This document shows, one piece after another, positions 53,099 through 62,234 of a stretch of DNA of 64,000 nucleotides. A program made the translations under genes and the position numbers. The notes below the pieces were generated by a model. The model had not been told where the DNA came from. It saw only the letters and a list, made by a program, of their open reading frames with translations, and made no database searches. The first letter of the stretch is position 1. Each line of letters opens with the position of its first letter. Origin of the DNA: Niallia sp. XMNu-256 (GTDB taxonomy: Bacteria > Bacillota > Bacilli > Bacillales > Cytobacillaceae); contig NZ_CP137636.1 in the NCBI RefSeq assembly GCF_036670015.1, forward strand, positions 1,342,501 to 1,406,500, given 5' to 3'.

Positions 53099-53932
53099 AT
53101 GAAGAAAATTTTATTTTTGATTGTAATGTCTTTATTTATTTTAGCGGCATGTGGCCAGAATAATAAGGATACGAATGAAACGAAAGAACAGGAAAATGCT
53201 CAAGATCAGGAGAAAGTCACCTTAAAAGTAGCTTCGTTAATTCCGCCTATGACGGAAATTCTGGATCTCGTGAAACCGAGACTTGCTGAAGAAGGGATTA
53301 ATTTGGAAGTCGTTGTTTTAGGAGATAACGTTCAGCCGAACAGCTCTCTTGCAGCAAAAGAGGTAGATGCAAACTTCTTCCAACATGTGCCGTATATGGA
53401 AGAATTTAACCGAAACAAAGGTACCGAGCTTGTTCCAATTGTGCCGATTTATTTTGCGAATTATGGCGTGTATTCAAAAGAATACGATTCAATTGAGGAT
53501 TTGCCAGATGGATCCGTTGTAGCGATTGCGAATGATATTTCAAATATTGATCGCTCCTTATCCTTGTTAGCCCAACATGATGTTATTACCTTAAAAGAAA
53601 AAACAGATATTTATTATACAAAAGCAGATATTGTGGACAATCCGAAAAACCTGAAGTTTGAAGAAGTAGATTTATTAATGCTCGCAAGAATGTACGATGA
53701 TGCAGATGCAGTCGTGATGACGCCAGCTTATGCAGCCCCACTTGGGTTAACACCAAAAAGTGATGCTCTTCTAACAGAAGGAGTTGACAATGATTTTGCG
53801 ATTACACTTGTCGCACGTAAAGATAATGCTGAATCTGAACCAATTCAAAAGCTAGCTGAAGCCATGACAAGCCCAGAGGTAAGAGAATTTTTAGAAGAAA
53901 ATTATGATGAAACAGCGATTCCTGCATTTTAA
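53099..53932 (+). CDS. metQ: Methionine-binding lipoprotein MetQ
   Basis: This is the substrate-binding lipoprotein (NlpA family). The signal peptide and lipobox (FILAACGQ) give a lipid-anchored Cys near residue 19, followed by a charged linker. The domain has ASLIPPMTEILDLVKPRL, DANFFQHVPYMEEFN and VVMTPAYAAPLGLTP. The second of two ATGs is preferred because AGGAGG is then 6 nt away. The terminator at 53979 ends the operon. Confidence 0.93.
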   Translation: MKKILFLIVMSLFILAACGQNNKDTNETKEQENAQDQEKVTLKVASLIPPMTEILDLVKPRLAEEGINLEVVVLGDNVQPNSSLAAKEVDANFFQHVPYMEEFNRNKGTELVPIVPIYFANYGVYSKEYDSIEDLPDGSVVAIANDISNIDRSLSLLAQHDVITLKEKTDIYYTKADIVDNPKNLKFEEVDLLMLARMYDDADAVVMTPAYAAPLGLTPKSDALLTEGVDNDFAITLVARKDNAESEPIQKLAEAMTSPEVREFLEENYDETAIPAF

Positions 53933-53978
53933 ATGGACAGGGACTCGCGTTCGTTAAATAAGCGGATCTTAACAAACA

Positions 53979-54020
53979 GGGTCAGTTCCCCATCAATTTG
54001 ATGGGGGACTGACCCTTCTA
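53979..54020 (+). terminator. Terminator of metNIQ
   Basis: Perfect 18-bp arms (53979-53996 and 53998-54015, nearly no loop) with GGGTCAGT...ACTGACCC at the base. Confidence 0.88.
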
Positions 54021-54072
54021 TTTGTTCGTGTCAAGAAAGAATATTATTGCCACATTGAATGATAGTGGGCTA

Positions 54073-54093
54073 TCTGTAACGTGACACCTCGAA
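54073..54093. repeat. Diverged GTCAC-N-GTGAC repeat
   Basis: CTGTAACGTGACACCTCGAA retains the right arm and CTCGAA end only. Confidence 0.4.
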
Positions 54094-54181
54094 AAGTATC
54101 TATATTTTTCCCCTTGGTTGTTTATAATAAAAAGACCGAAATTATGGTCGGAAGCTACTAGGTACGGGACGGGAGAGGCAA

Positions 54182-54919
54182 ATGGAAGATACACCTACTT
54201 CAAATCTAGATCAAAATGGGCTTACACCTGAATACATTGAATGGCTTCATCAGTTAAGGGAAAAATTCCTCCATGGAATTCAATTGGGTGACCGGGATTT
54301 TATTACGAAAATGGAAAAAGACATGGCACAGAAATTTGGAGATAAACAATTAAAGATTCTGAACAGAGTCCAAAATGATAAAATCAGATCTTATAAAAAT
54401 ATTTTGTTATCGCATAATACCCTCTATAGCTATGTTGCTGAAAAAGGGGGCCTGAGTGCTTGGCAAAGCCATTTCATATCAGAAAAATATGCGATTATGG
54501 TCGAGCATGCTGTAACCATTTCTGAGTTAGACAAGATTCATGCAAATATGGTGACAGAGTATTCTGATCCAACTATTCGAAAATCGAAAAGTGGCAACTT
54601 ATCCATTGTTGAGAAGGCAGTCAACTATATAGAGATGAACTTTACGGAGGATATTTCTGTGGAGGAAATAGCGAGTAATCTACATGTTCATCCTTCACAT
54701 TTAATGCGTTCGTTTAAGAAGGAAAAAGGGATCACCATTAGCCATTATCGAAATGTAAGAAGGATCAAAGAAGCGAAAGAATTGATCTCATTTTCCAATC
54801 TTTCCATGACCGAAATTGCTATTATGGTAGGATTTGGCAATCCGCAATATTTTTCAAAGGTTTTTAAAGAGGAGGAAGGATTCACGCCTGTAGAGTATAA
54901 AAAGAAGATCCAAAAATAA
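54182..54919 (+). CDS. AraC-family transcriptional regulator
   Basis: The C-terminal 105 residues form the double helix-turn-helix: DISVEEIASNLHVHPSHLMRSFKKEKG and LSMTEIAIMVGFGNPQYFSKVFKEEEGFTPVEYKK. The N-terminal 140 residues are helical and unassigned. It is the first gene of the sugar-acid locus and probably controls it, likely binding upstream of the symporter gene. GGGAGAGG precedes the ATG. Confidence 0.88.
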   Translation: MEDTPTSNLDQNGLTPEYIEWLHQLREKFLHGIQLGDRDFITKMEKDMAQKFGDKQLKILNRVQNDKIRSYKNILLSHNTLYSYVAEKGGLSAWQSHFISEKYAIMVEHAVTISELDKIHANMVTEYSDPTIRKSKSGNLSIVEKAVNYIEMNFTEDISVEEIASNLHVHPSHLMRSFKKEKGITISHYRNVRRIKEAKELISFSNLSMTEIAIMVGFGNPQYFSKVFKEEEGFTPVEYKKKIQK

Positions 54920-55120
54920 CAACTAGCGGGCGACAATAATGAAATACGGGTGATTAGAATTAGTTAAGGGTGTATGAGCAATCATGCACCTATTTGTGGC
55001 CTCTATAAATATATCCTTTTATTTGGTTAATAAAGGATGCAATTTTATGACAAAAAACATGCAATTATAGTGAAAAATTCTCTTGGTGTTTGGGTGTATA
55101 CTTGTATTCAAGAACAAGGA

Positions 55121-55134
55121 AAAACGCTTACAAA
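55121..55134 (-). promoter_or_regulatory. cre/LacI-type site 1
   Basis: The minus strand reads TTTGTAAGCGTTTT, close to the CcpA consensus TGWAANCGNTNWCA. Confidence 0.5.
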
Positions 55135-55207
55135 ATAAGAAATCATTATTAGTCTTTTTGTTAAAAGCTTAAAGAAACACAGGAATATTATATTTTTTTA
55201 TCCTAAA

Positions 55208-55221
55208 TGTAAGCGTTTAAA
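55208..55221 (+). promoter_or_regulatory. cre/LacI-type site 2
   Basis: TGTAAGCGTTTAAA matches 12 of 14 of the CcpA consensus, 27 bp before the start of the symporter gene and in opposite orientation to site 1. Confidence 0.5.
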
Positions 55222-55247
55222 TGGGTGTATTTGAAGGAGGGTAAATC

Positions 55248-56611
55248 ATGAAAAAGTTTGGAGTCAGAGATCAAGTTGGCTATATGTTAGGAGATGTTGG
55301 TGGAAGTTTTGTAAACCTTTACATCGCTAGCTTTTTTATCATTTTCTGTACGTATGTGTTAGGGGTAAGTCCTTATTTCATGGGGACTATGTTTTTAGTA
55401 GGGAAGATTTTTGATGCATTTATTACAGCAATTATGGGAACGCTTCCAGACCGTTTTAAAATTGGAAAATCAGGTGATAAGTTCAAACCATGGATTAACT
55501 TTTCTAAATGGCTATTAGCGGCATCCTGTTTATTAGCTTTGCTGACGTGTCTAGTTGGCATTCTACAGCGATTCATATTTGGGTTGTAGCGGTTTATTTA
55601 TTCTTCTGTGTTGCTTATACAGCGGATGCAATTCCTTATGGTTCATTAGCATCGGTTATTACAAATGAGCCGGTTGAACGGACAAAATTATCCCGTGCAC
55701 GCTCCATTGGTGGCATGATTGTTTCAGTTGGGTTCTTATCGTTTGTCCCTACTTTTATCTATGATAAATCAGGAAATGTTGTTTCAGAGGCATTCTTCTA
55801 TATTGCAATTGTATTTAGTATTCTCTCACTCGTGTCTTATACGTTGTTATTAAAAATGACAACTGAACGAGTTCGCGATGATCAAGCATTTGGTCAAAAG
55901 CCTGAATATAGTTTTAAAGATGCATTTAAAGCAGCCTTTACGAATCGACCGTTAATCGGCATGATGGTTGCTACTCTTGGGTCGATGCTTATTGTATCTG
56001 GAGTTGCTACGTTAGCTCCAATCGTGTTTGCTGAGTATTATGATGCACCGAGTGCATTTGCAATCAATCAATTCATTTCGATGGGTGTCATATTGGTATT
56101 ATTCGTATTTATTCCTAGATTGGTAGCTAAATTTAATAAGCGAAATTTAATTATTGTCTCATCCACATTCAGTTTATTGGCATCCGCGTTTTTGACTTTT
56201 ACTACCATTGGAAACGTATATGTCTTTGCGACTCTATATAATATTGCAACCATTGGATCATTCGTATTCATTATGCTTGTTTGGGCACTCGTCACAGACT
56301 GTATTGATTACACAGAATACAAAACTGGCAAGCACTACGAAGGAACCCTTTATTCTTTATATTCTTTTGTTCGAAAAGTAGGCATGGGAGTAGGAGCGGC
56401 ATTTGGAAGTTACGCTTTAGGTTGGGTTGGATTCGTATCTGGAGCTAAATCTCAAACACAAGAAGTGGCAGAAGGTGTATTGAAAATGTATACAGCCTTG
56501 CCAATTGCTGCATTCATTTTAATCTTGATCGGTGTAGGTTTAATCTTTCATTTAAACACGAAGAGAACGAATGAAATGTACTCCGTTTTAAGAGAAAGAA
56601 GAGCCTCTTAA
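55248..56611 (+). pseudogene. GPH-family sugar:cation symporter with a frameshift
   Basis: This is a glycoside/pentoside/hexuronide symporter, split in two frames. The first frame from the ATG at 55248 reads VGYMLGDVGGSFVNLYIASFF and runs to KWLLAASCLLA. From there the continuation FADVSSWHSTAIHIWVVAVY is in the -1 frame to the stop at 56611. Inserting one T in the TTT run at 55538-55540 makes one protein of about 455 residues. LVTDCIDYTEYKTGKHYEGTLYSLYSFVRKVG is the typical GPH block of TM9-10. It is either a recent null mutation or a homopolymer error. The stop codon is followed at once by ATTCGGGT, a trace of the palindromic repeat. Confidence 0.85.
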
Positions 56612-56687
56612 TTCGGGTGCAAAGTGATTTAATTGAGGATTTTCTAGCAAAGAGAATCCTCATTCAACATGTTAGGAGATGGTAACG

Positions 56688-57539
56688 ATGACAGACATGC
56701 GTACTCGCTTTTTATCTAAATTAACAAATGGTGAAGTGGAAGAATATTTACAAAAAAACGATTTGATTTTTGTTCCTGTAGGAGTAACAGAAACACATGG
56801 TGCCTTACCCCTCGATGCTGAAACAGTATTAGCAGAGGCGATTGCATTGAAAATGGCTGAGGCTTCAGATGGGCTTGTTTTGCATAACCTTCCTTATTTC
56901 TTTGCAGGCGGAACCATTATGGCAAGAGGAACGGTTCAAATGAGTGTGAAAGATGGAATGACATACTTGTATCAAATTGCCAAGTCACTATTAAACCAAG
57001 GATTTAGACGTCAGGTGTATATCACGAGCCATGGTCCAGCTTATATAACTGTAAGTGGAATGGTGAGAGATTTCTTTGATGAAACGAAAGTACCCATTCT
57101 CTATATGGATATACTAAAGGCATCAGAAGCAGTCCAATTCAACTTGATGGAGAAGTTCCATGATATGAATATCGGAGCCTATAAAATATTAGGTAGATTA
57201 GAAGATGTACCATTGAATGTTCCGGAATCACATTCAGTCACTTATGATGTTCAACATATGTTAGCAGGAATGAGTAAAAATCCAGGTAATTCACTCGGGA
57301 AATACGCTTATCAATCTGGGGCAGTAGGTTCCTATTTTTACGAGCCATCTGATCATATGGCAACACCCCTTTTAAAAACATTTGAAGAGAGAGAAGCTCA
57401 CGCGAATGCAGGAGTTCAAGCAATTAATGAACTTGTAAAGGCATTGGATATGCCAGGAATTGTTGAGAATCTTCGACAAGTAGATTTCTATACAAAAGAT
57501 ACGATTCTTCCGAAATATGGAGAATATTTGCCGAAGTAA
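56688..57539 (+). CDS. Creatininase-family amidohydrolase/hydrolase
   Basis: It is a metal hydrolase of the creatininase fold (283 residues). The Glu/His ligand motif is VTETHGALPLDAETVLAEAI (canonically GSxEQHGPHLPL). The later SHGPAYITVSGMVRDFFDE corresponds to the canonical NGHGGN block, with a changed sequence. The ATG at 56688 has AGGAG upstream. Its neighbours (GPH symporter, KDG-kinase-like gene) point to sugar-acid or inositol catabolism. A creatininase-family hydrolase opens the ring of diketo-inositol in the Thermotoga inositol route, so that type of reaction is possible here. Confidence 0.75.
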   Translation: MTDMRTRFLSKLTNGEVEEYLQKNDLIFVPVGVTETHGALPLDAETVLAEAIALKMAEASDGLVLHNLPYFFAGGTIMARGTVQMSVKDGMTYLYQIAKSLLNQGFRRQVYITSHGPAYITVSGMVRDFFDETKVPILYMDILKASEAVQFNLMEKFHDMNIGAYKILGRLEDVPLNVPESHSVTYDVQHMLAGMSKNPGNSLGKYAYQSGAVGSYFYEPSDHMATPLLKTFEEREAHANAGVQAINELVKALDMPGIVENLRQVDFYTKDTILPKYGEYLPK

Positions 57540-57557
57540 AGAACAAATAACAGGATG

Positions 57558-57604
57558 AGGTGCTAGGTACTTTCCGGAAACTGAGGAGACTTTGCACCTT
57601 TTTC
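57558..57604 (+). terminator. Possible terminator after the creatininase-like gene
   Basis: AGGTGC and GCACCT pair across a 30-nt loop and are followed by TTTTT. It may be partial, with read-through to the kinase. Confidence 0.5.
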
Positions 57605-57730
57605 CGTTGGAGGTCTAATTTTTTAAAAAATAAACGCACAGACGTCTTCGCTGGGAATGGGAAACTTTGTTGTATTAATTTTTCAGCTAGAACCGCTGCT
57701 ACAATTATGTTGAAAAAGGGGATATGATCG

Positions 57731-58783
57731 ATGATAAATGTTTTACACGTAGGAAAAACAGAAAAGAAAAAAGTCGTGACAATGGGTGAAATCATGTTGC
57801 GATTGGCACCTCCAAACTATCAAATGATCGAACAAGCACAAAGCATGGAAGTTGTTTATGGCGGGGGAGAAGCCAATGTTGCTGTATCTTTATCTAAACT
57901 TGGGTTAAAGAGCTCATTTGTTAGTAAACTGCCAAATAACCCGATAGGATTAAGTGCAGAACATCATTTAAACCAATTCGGAGTTTCAACGGAACATATG
58001 ATTTATGGCGGAGATCGTCTGGGAATCTATTTTTTAGAGAAAGGCTTTTCGGTTCGACCCTCCAAGATCATTTATGATCGAAACAACTCTTCCTTTGCAA
58101 TGTCAACCATTGATGAATATGATTTTGAAGAGACTTTTTCCGATGCTGATTGGTTCCATATAAGCGGAATTACACCTGCACTGAATAAGAAATTATTTCA
58201 AATTGCAAAACAAGCGCTAATCATTGCAAAAGAAAAAGGATTAACAACAAGTTGTGATTTAAATTATCGTAGTTCATTATGGTCATTTGATAAGGCACGA
58301 GAAAAAATGGCTGAATTAATGGAATATGTAGATGTTTGTATCGGCGTTGAACCGCTGCAATTGCTTGGAGAAAATGGAAACGATTTAAAAGATCAATTAC
58401 CTAAAAATCCAAGTGTAGAAGATTATAAAGAAATTATTTTTGAAATCCAACAACGCTTTGACATTAAATACTTAGCAATGACATTTAGAGAGAGTCTCTC
58501 AGTAAATCGGAACCGTTTACAGGCGATTCTTTCGGATGGTAAGACCATTTATCAATCTTCGAAACTCGAAGTAGAAATTGTCGATCGTGTGGGAACTGGA
58601 GATTCTTTCTCAGCTGGTTTAATTTATTCATTGATTAATCATTTTGAGCCTGAAGTGGCGATCGAATTTGCTACAGGTTGTTTTGCACTAAAACATACAA
58701 TTGAAGGAGATATGAATTTACTAACTGCTTCTGAAGTAGAACAATTTATAAAACAGAAAGATTCATTTTCCATTAGAAGATAA
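57731..58783 (+). CDS. kdgK: PfkB-family sugar kinase, 2-dehydro-3-deoxygluconokinase type
   Basis: It phosphorylates a sugar acid with ATP. The N-terminal PfkB signature GEIMLRLAPP is near residue 19, GGGEANVAVSLSKLG near 45, and the catalytic GTGDSFSAG near 288. The GEIMLRL opening and overall layout resemble KdgK (KDG kinase). The N-terminus is about 15 residues longer than usual, and a start at the ATG at 57782 is also possible. No KDPG aldolase gene is beside it. It ends the same-strand locus after a terminator. Confidence 0.82.
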   Translation: MINVLHVGKTEKKKVVTMGEIMLRLAPPNYQMIEQAQSMEVVYGGGEANVAVSLSKLGLKSSFVSKLPNNPIGLSAEHHLNQFGVSTEHMIYGGDRLGIYFLEKGFSVRPSKIIYDRNNSSFAMSTIDEYDFEETFSDADWFHISGITPALNKKLFQIAKQALIIAKEKGLTTSCDLNYRSSLWSFDKAREKMAELMEYVDVCIGVEPLQLLGENGNDLKDQLPKNPSVEDYKEIIFEIQQRFDIKYLAMTFRESLSVNRNRLQAILSDGKTIYQSSKLEVEIVDRVGTGDSFSAGLIYSLINHFEPEVAIEFATGCFALKHTIEGDMNLLTASEVEQFIKQKDSFSIRR

Positions 58784-59159
58784 CCGATGTGAAACGCTGC
58801 TATAATTTTAGGATCAGAAGTTACTGCTTCAATATAAGGGTGTAATTCTTCATTGAGGAAATTGCGCTCTATCTATTGTGCTAAAATCGTTGTAATCCCC
58901 TTAAAGAACGGAAAGGTTTCTTCGAGGGGATTTTATTATTATTAGAGGCCATTACTTGCTAAATAAATCCTAGATAAAACACATTAAGCAGTTCCATTAT
59001 ATCTTCGTTTAATTTGCTCCTTTATGTAAAAACTTACGGTTTTGTTCTAGAAGCGATCCCGTGATTTAAAAAGCTAAAAAATCTTTGTGTACACCGTATT
59101 TAAGGTGAAAGTTCATCCCGTGTCTAAAGTCGGGAATGACCCTAACAGGGGCTCTTTTT
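58784..59159. other. Intergenic region with terminators and a possible small RNA
   Basis: The kdgK terminator (58893-58938) is followed by AT-rich sequence and a second stem-loop cluster ending in Ts (59100-59162). No protein gene was seen. Confidence 0.5.
58893..58938 (+). terminator. Terminator of kdgK
   Basis: AATCCCC...AAAGAA pairs with TTTCTT..AGGGGATT and is followed by T-rich sequence. Confidence 0.8.
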
Positions 59160-59162
59160 TTA
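59100..59162 (+). ncRNA. Possible small RNA 3' end
   Basis: Two hairpins in tandem (CATCCCG...CGGGAATG and CCCT-AAC-AGGG) lead into seven Ts. No gene precedes them within 300 bp after the kdgK terminator, so they may end a short transcript. No known family was recognised. Confidence 0.3.
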
Positions 59163-59327
59163 TTGGGAGATCTTGATTTCTTTAGCGGTCCTTAATTCTC
59201 TTAACATTTCTTTGATAAACTCTAATTGTTCTTCTGTAATAGTAAAATCCGTAAGACGATCTTCAAAATGAGAAATACGTTTATTTAACTCCTCTAAAGT
59301 AAGATTAAGAGCATTCTTCATATACAA
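59160..59327 (-). CDS. Small helical protein, unknown
   Basis: It has 55 residues (MYMKNALNLTLEELNKRISH...). I prefer the TTG at 59327, with AAAGGAG 9 nt upstream, over the ATG at 59321. It is charged and helical throughout, like a coiled-coil. It is about the size of Spo0E-like phosphatases but lacks their SQxLD motif. Confidence 0.55.
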   Translation of the reverse strand: MYMKNALNLTLEELNKRISHFEDRLTDFTITEEQLEFIKEMLRELRTAKEIKISQ

Positions 59328-59482
59328 ACCCTACAACTCCTTTTGCAATAATTAATCTCTATGTATTGCATCAATGTAGCAGCAATTTTCTAGCTTACTA
59401 ATTTTGACTGGAACAATCTAACCAGGACGGTATAATAGACTTTATTGTTTACCCGAACATATAAAAAGCGAAAACCATCAAA

Positions 59483-59647
59483 TTAGCAGTATTCAATGAT
59501 TTTTTCTAAGATTTCAAGCTCATCAACTGACACTAATTCAACTTCTCCTAATCCATCTATCCTCTGAATTTCACAATTTCCATTATCATATAGCCATCTA
59601 ATCGAATAAATTTTTCCATTAAATATCACGTTTGTACCAATCTTCAT
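59483..59647 (-). CDS. Small hypothetical protein
   Basis: It has 54 residues (MKIGTNVIFNGKIYSIRWLY...) from an ATG with GGAGTG 6 nt upstream. The longer frame extending to 59764 has no such site. A beta-rich N-terminus and acidic helical end are seen; the family is not recognised. Confidence 0.55.
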   Translation of the reverse strand: MKIGTNVIFNGKIYSIRWLYDNGNCEIQRIDGLGEVELVSVDELEILEKIIEYC

Positions 59648-60040
59648 TTGTTTCACTCCATCAAGTATATTTAAATATATGAATATGTTAAAACAATTTT
59701 GAGAATTAGGTATGTAACATTTGTCACTAAAAACTAAAGAAATCAGATTATTATAAAACTTCATACCTTTAGCGCAGGACGTTGTATCCGTTATTTAAAA
59801 AATGCTTTAGTTAGGATAGTTCCATTTACCTAAGAGAATGATGGACTTCAAAACCATAAAGTTTATAAAGTGGACATAACTATTTCGTTTATAGGGACAC
59901 CCCGAATGATTGAACTATATCTTTGAAAAATGGAAAAAGGAATAATGTGATTGTAAAAGAAGGATTAGTAGTAATTCATTTAAAAAATAAATAAAATGTA
60001 ACATAACACTAATTTCTATTTGAAATCAAAAGGAGATACT
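59648..60040. other. Intergenic region with a repeat relic
   Basis: It holds a diverged palindromic repeat at 59890-59907 (GGGACACCCCGAATG) and otherwise nothing recognised. Confidence 0.4.
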
Positions 60041-60691
60041 ATGACAATTATCAATAAATTAAACCTTACGAAATACAAAAATCTTGCTGTTTTGAATGAG
60101 CCTGATGATTACAATTTCTTTCACGGATATCAGACGGAGTTATTAGGGAATCATGATGCAATTTTTATTTTTATCAAGACGGTTGACGATATGGTGAAGT
60201 TTACAAAAAAAGTGATTGAAGAACAGTTGTTACTTGAAAAAGGATATTTGTTCTTTGCCTATCCGAAAAAGGGGAATAAAAGGTATGTAAGTTATATCCA
60301 TCGAGATGAAATCTTTCCCACATTGAAAGTGGGGGAAGAAGGATATGTGGAAGACAGCGATTTAAAGTTTTCAAGAATGGTGGGAATGGATGATGTTTTT
60401 ACGGTAGTGGGATTAAAGCGGGAAAAAAAGAAGATGAAAAAATCAACGGCTTCAAGCCAATGTGTAGCGGATTACGAAGATCAAATTCAGGATGTCAAGA
60501 ACTTATTAGCGGATCATCCAAATGAGCTTAAGCTCTATCAAGAGTTGACACCAGGGTATAGGAGAGATTGGGCCCGTTATATCTTTTCCGCAAAGCAACA
60601 AGCCACACGGGATAAGCGGCGATCACAAATGGTGGATGTATTGTCACAAGGGTACAAAACCATGGATTTGTATCGTTTAAAGAAAAAATAA
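60041..60691 (+). CDS. YdeI/OmpD-associated family protein
   Basis: It has 216 residues. The C-terminal part (LADHPNELKLYQELTPGYRRDWARYIFSAKQQATRDKRRSQMVDVLSQG) matches the YdeI/OmdA family, whose members affect bacteriocin or peptide sensitivity. The N-terminal half resembles a DUF1801-like or DUF3052-like domain. The ATG at 60041 has AAAGGAG 5 nt upstream. Confidence 0.75.
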   Translation: MTIINKLNLTKYKNLAVLNEPDDYNFFHGYQTELLGNHDAIFIFIKTVDDMVKFTKKVIEEQLLLEKGYLFFAYPKKGNKRYVSYIHRDEIFPTLKVGEEGYVEDSDLKFSRMVGMDDVFTVVGLKREKKKMKKSTASSQCVADYEDQIQDVKNLLADHPNELKLYQELTPGYRRDWARYIFSAKQQATRDKRRSQMVDVLSQGYKTMDLYRLKKK

Positions 60692-61042
60692 TGATTATTA
60701 AGATATATCTCCTAATAGAACCCTTATAAATAGAAATTGCAAAACATGATTACAACTGTTTTTCAATAAGAAAAACGCTAAAGATTTGAGTTAGTTGAAA
60801 AAATTTATTTGAAAGGTAGAGGATCTGCTTCTTTTTTTGTAAAACCATTTAACTGAAATCTCAATGCCTAAAATCAATAAGTCCCTGTAATTTGTCAAAT
60901 GATCGTTGCCAGAAAAAAGCACTGTAAAAATAGTTTTTGTAGGCAACTTCATACACATAAAAAAGAAAATATATGATATAATATCATATCCACTTTAAGG
61001 AACGGGTACAAAAGTCCCGAAAAACAGAAACTGGTGATAAGA
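60692..61042. other. Region upstream of rarD with a palindromic promoter
   Basis: A 19-bp palindrome with an embedded TATAAT (60971-60989) marks the rarD promoter. A palindrome relic lies at 60879-60900 (GTCCCTGTAATTTGTC). No gene seen. Confidence 0.5.
60971..60989 (+). promoter_or_regulatory. Palindromic -10 region upstream of rarD
   Basis: ATATGATAT-A-ATATCATAT is a perfect palindrome holding TATAAT, a possible operator overlapping the promoter. Confidence 0.4.
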
Positions 61043-61972
61043 ATGGAACGTGAAAAGGCAATAGGGATTTCTTCTATAGTAGGTGCCTATATTTTGTGGG
61101 GGATTCTACCAATTTATTGGAAATTTTTAGGTGGTGTTCCCGCTCTTGAAATATTAGCTCATCGAGTGATTTGGTCCTTTGTATTTGTATTTATTATCGT
61201 TGCTTTTTTTAAAAGAAAACAATTTAAAAATTTCTTCCGGGTTCAAATGAGTAAGAAGAAAGCGTGGATCGGCCTGATTCTAGCCTCTATTTTGATCAGT
61301 ATTAACTGGCTGACTTACATATTTGCAGTGAATACGAATCACATTGTGGAGGCAAGCTTGGGTTACTATATTAATCCACTTGTATCGGTTTTGTTAGGTG
61401 TTTTTGTTTTGCGTGAAAAGATTAATAAGTTGCAGACGTTTTCGTTTATGTTGGCTGGAATCGGAGTAATCTATATGACTCTATCCCTTGGAAAGCTTCC
61501 ATGGATGTCGCTTGCATTAGCTTTATCTTTTGGTTTTTATGGATTGGCAAAAAAATTAATAAAGGTTGATTCCACTCTAGGTTTGTTGTTGGAAACTTTA
61601 TTTGTTTTCCCTCTTTCTCTGCTATATTTAACTTATTTAGGGTTAAATGGTCAGAACCATTTTGGGACAGGGTTACTTGAAAATGATCTATTATTAATCG
61701 GGTCAGGTATCGCCACAGCGATCCCGCTTCTATTGTTTGGACTTGGGGCGCAAAAGATTCCCCTAAATATGCTTGGCTTCTTACAATATATAGCGCCAAC
61801 CATTGGTTTAATTCTAGGTGTGCTTATGTATGGGGAGCCTTTTACGAAGGATCATCTTGTGACGTTTGCATGCATCTGGGGAGCCATTGCTCTCTTTAGC
61901 TACTCAAATATACAGCAGATGATGAAGAAAAGAACCGTAACAACTATAGAGTCTAAGGTGAAAAGTGGTTAA
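61043..61972 (+). CDS. rarD: RarD-type EamA family permease
   Basis: It is a ten-segment DMT transporter of 309 residues. GAYILWGILPIYWKFLGGVPALEILAHRVIWSFVF opens the protein and INWLTYIFAVNTNHIVEASLGYYINPLVSVLLGV is the standard RarD block. RarD proteins are named for chloramphenicol sensitivity, with substrates unknown. The ATG at 61043 has GGTG upstream. It has its own terminator. Confidence 0.88.
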   Translation: MEREKAIGISSIVGAYILWGILPIYWKFLGGVPALEILAHRVIWSFVFVFIIVAFFKRKQFKNFFRVQMSKKKAWIGLILASILISINWLTYIFAVNTNHIVEASLGYYINPLVSVLLGVFVLREKINKLQTFSFMLAGIGVIYMTLSLGKLPWMSLALALSFGFYGLAKKLIKVDSTLGLLLETLFVFPLSLLYLTYLGLNGQNHFGTGLLENDLLLIGSGIATAIPLLLFGLGAQKIPLNMLGFLQYIAPTIGLILGVLMYGEPFTKDHLVTFACIWGAIALFSYSNIQQMMKKRTVTTIESKVKSG

Positions 61973-61993
61973 TAAAAGCTAATCGATTGGTCA

Positions 61994-62046
61994 AAAAAGA
62001 GTCACAAGTTTCTTCTAAAACGGAAGACGCTTGGGGCTCTTTTTTA
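61994..62046 (+). terminator. Terminator of rarD
   Basis: AAAAAGAGTCACAAG pairs with CTTGGGGCTCTTTTT, followed by TTATT. Confidence 0.8.
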
Positions 62047-62234
62047 TTAAACTATTATTTTAAAAAGTCTAGAAAAGTGTGTCCATTGGTTTGAATATGA
62101 AGAGAACCGTTCTGTTGTTCACTTACATGTGAGATAGAGAACGGCCTCAAATGCCTCTTATTTTAATGTACTTCTCCAACAATCCTAGCCCCTCCGGTTT
62201 GCTTACCCGTTTGGTAAAAGTGTTATTGACTAAC

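Larger units (their letters stand above)
54920..55247. other. Regulatory region of the symporter gene
   Basis: It holds two inverted copies of a cre-like sequence (see below) and promoter-like AT-rich sequence. Confidence 0.5.
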
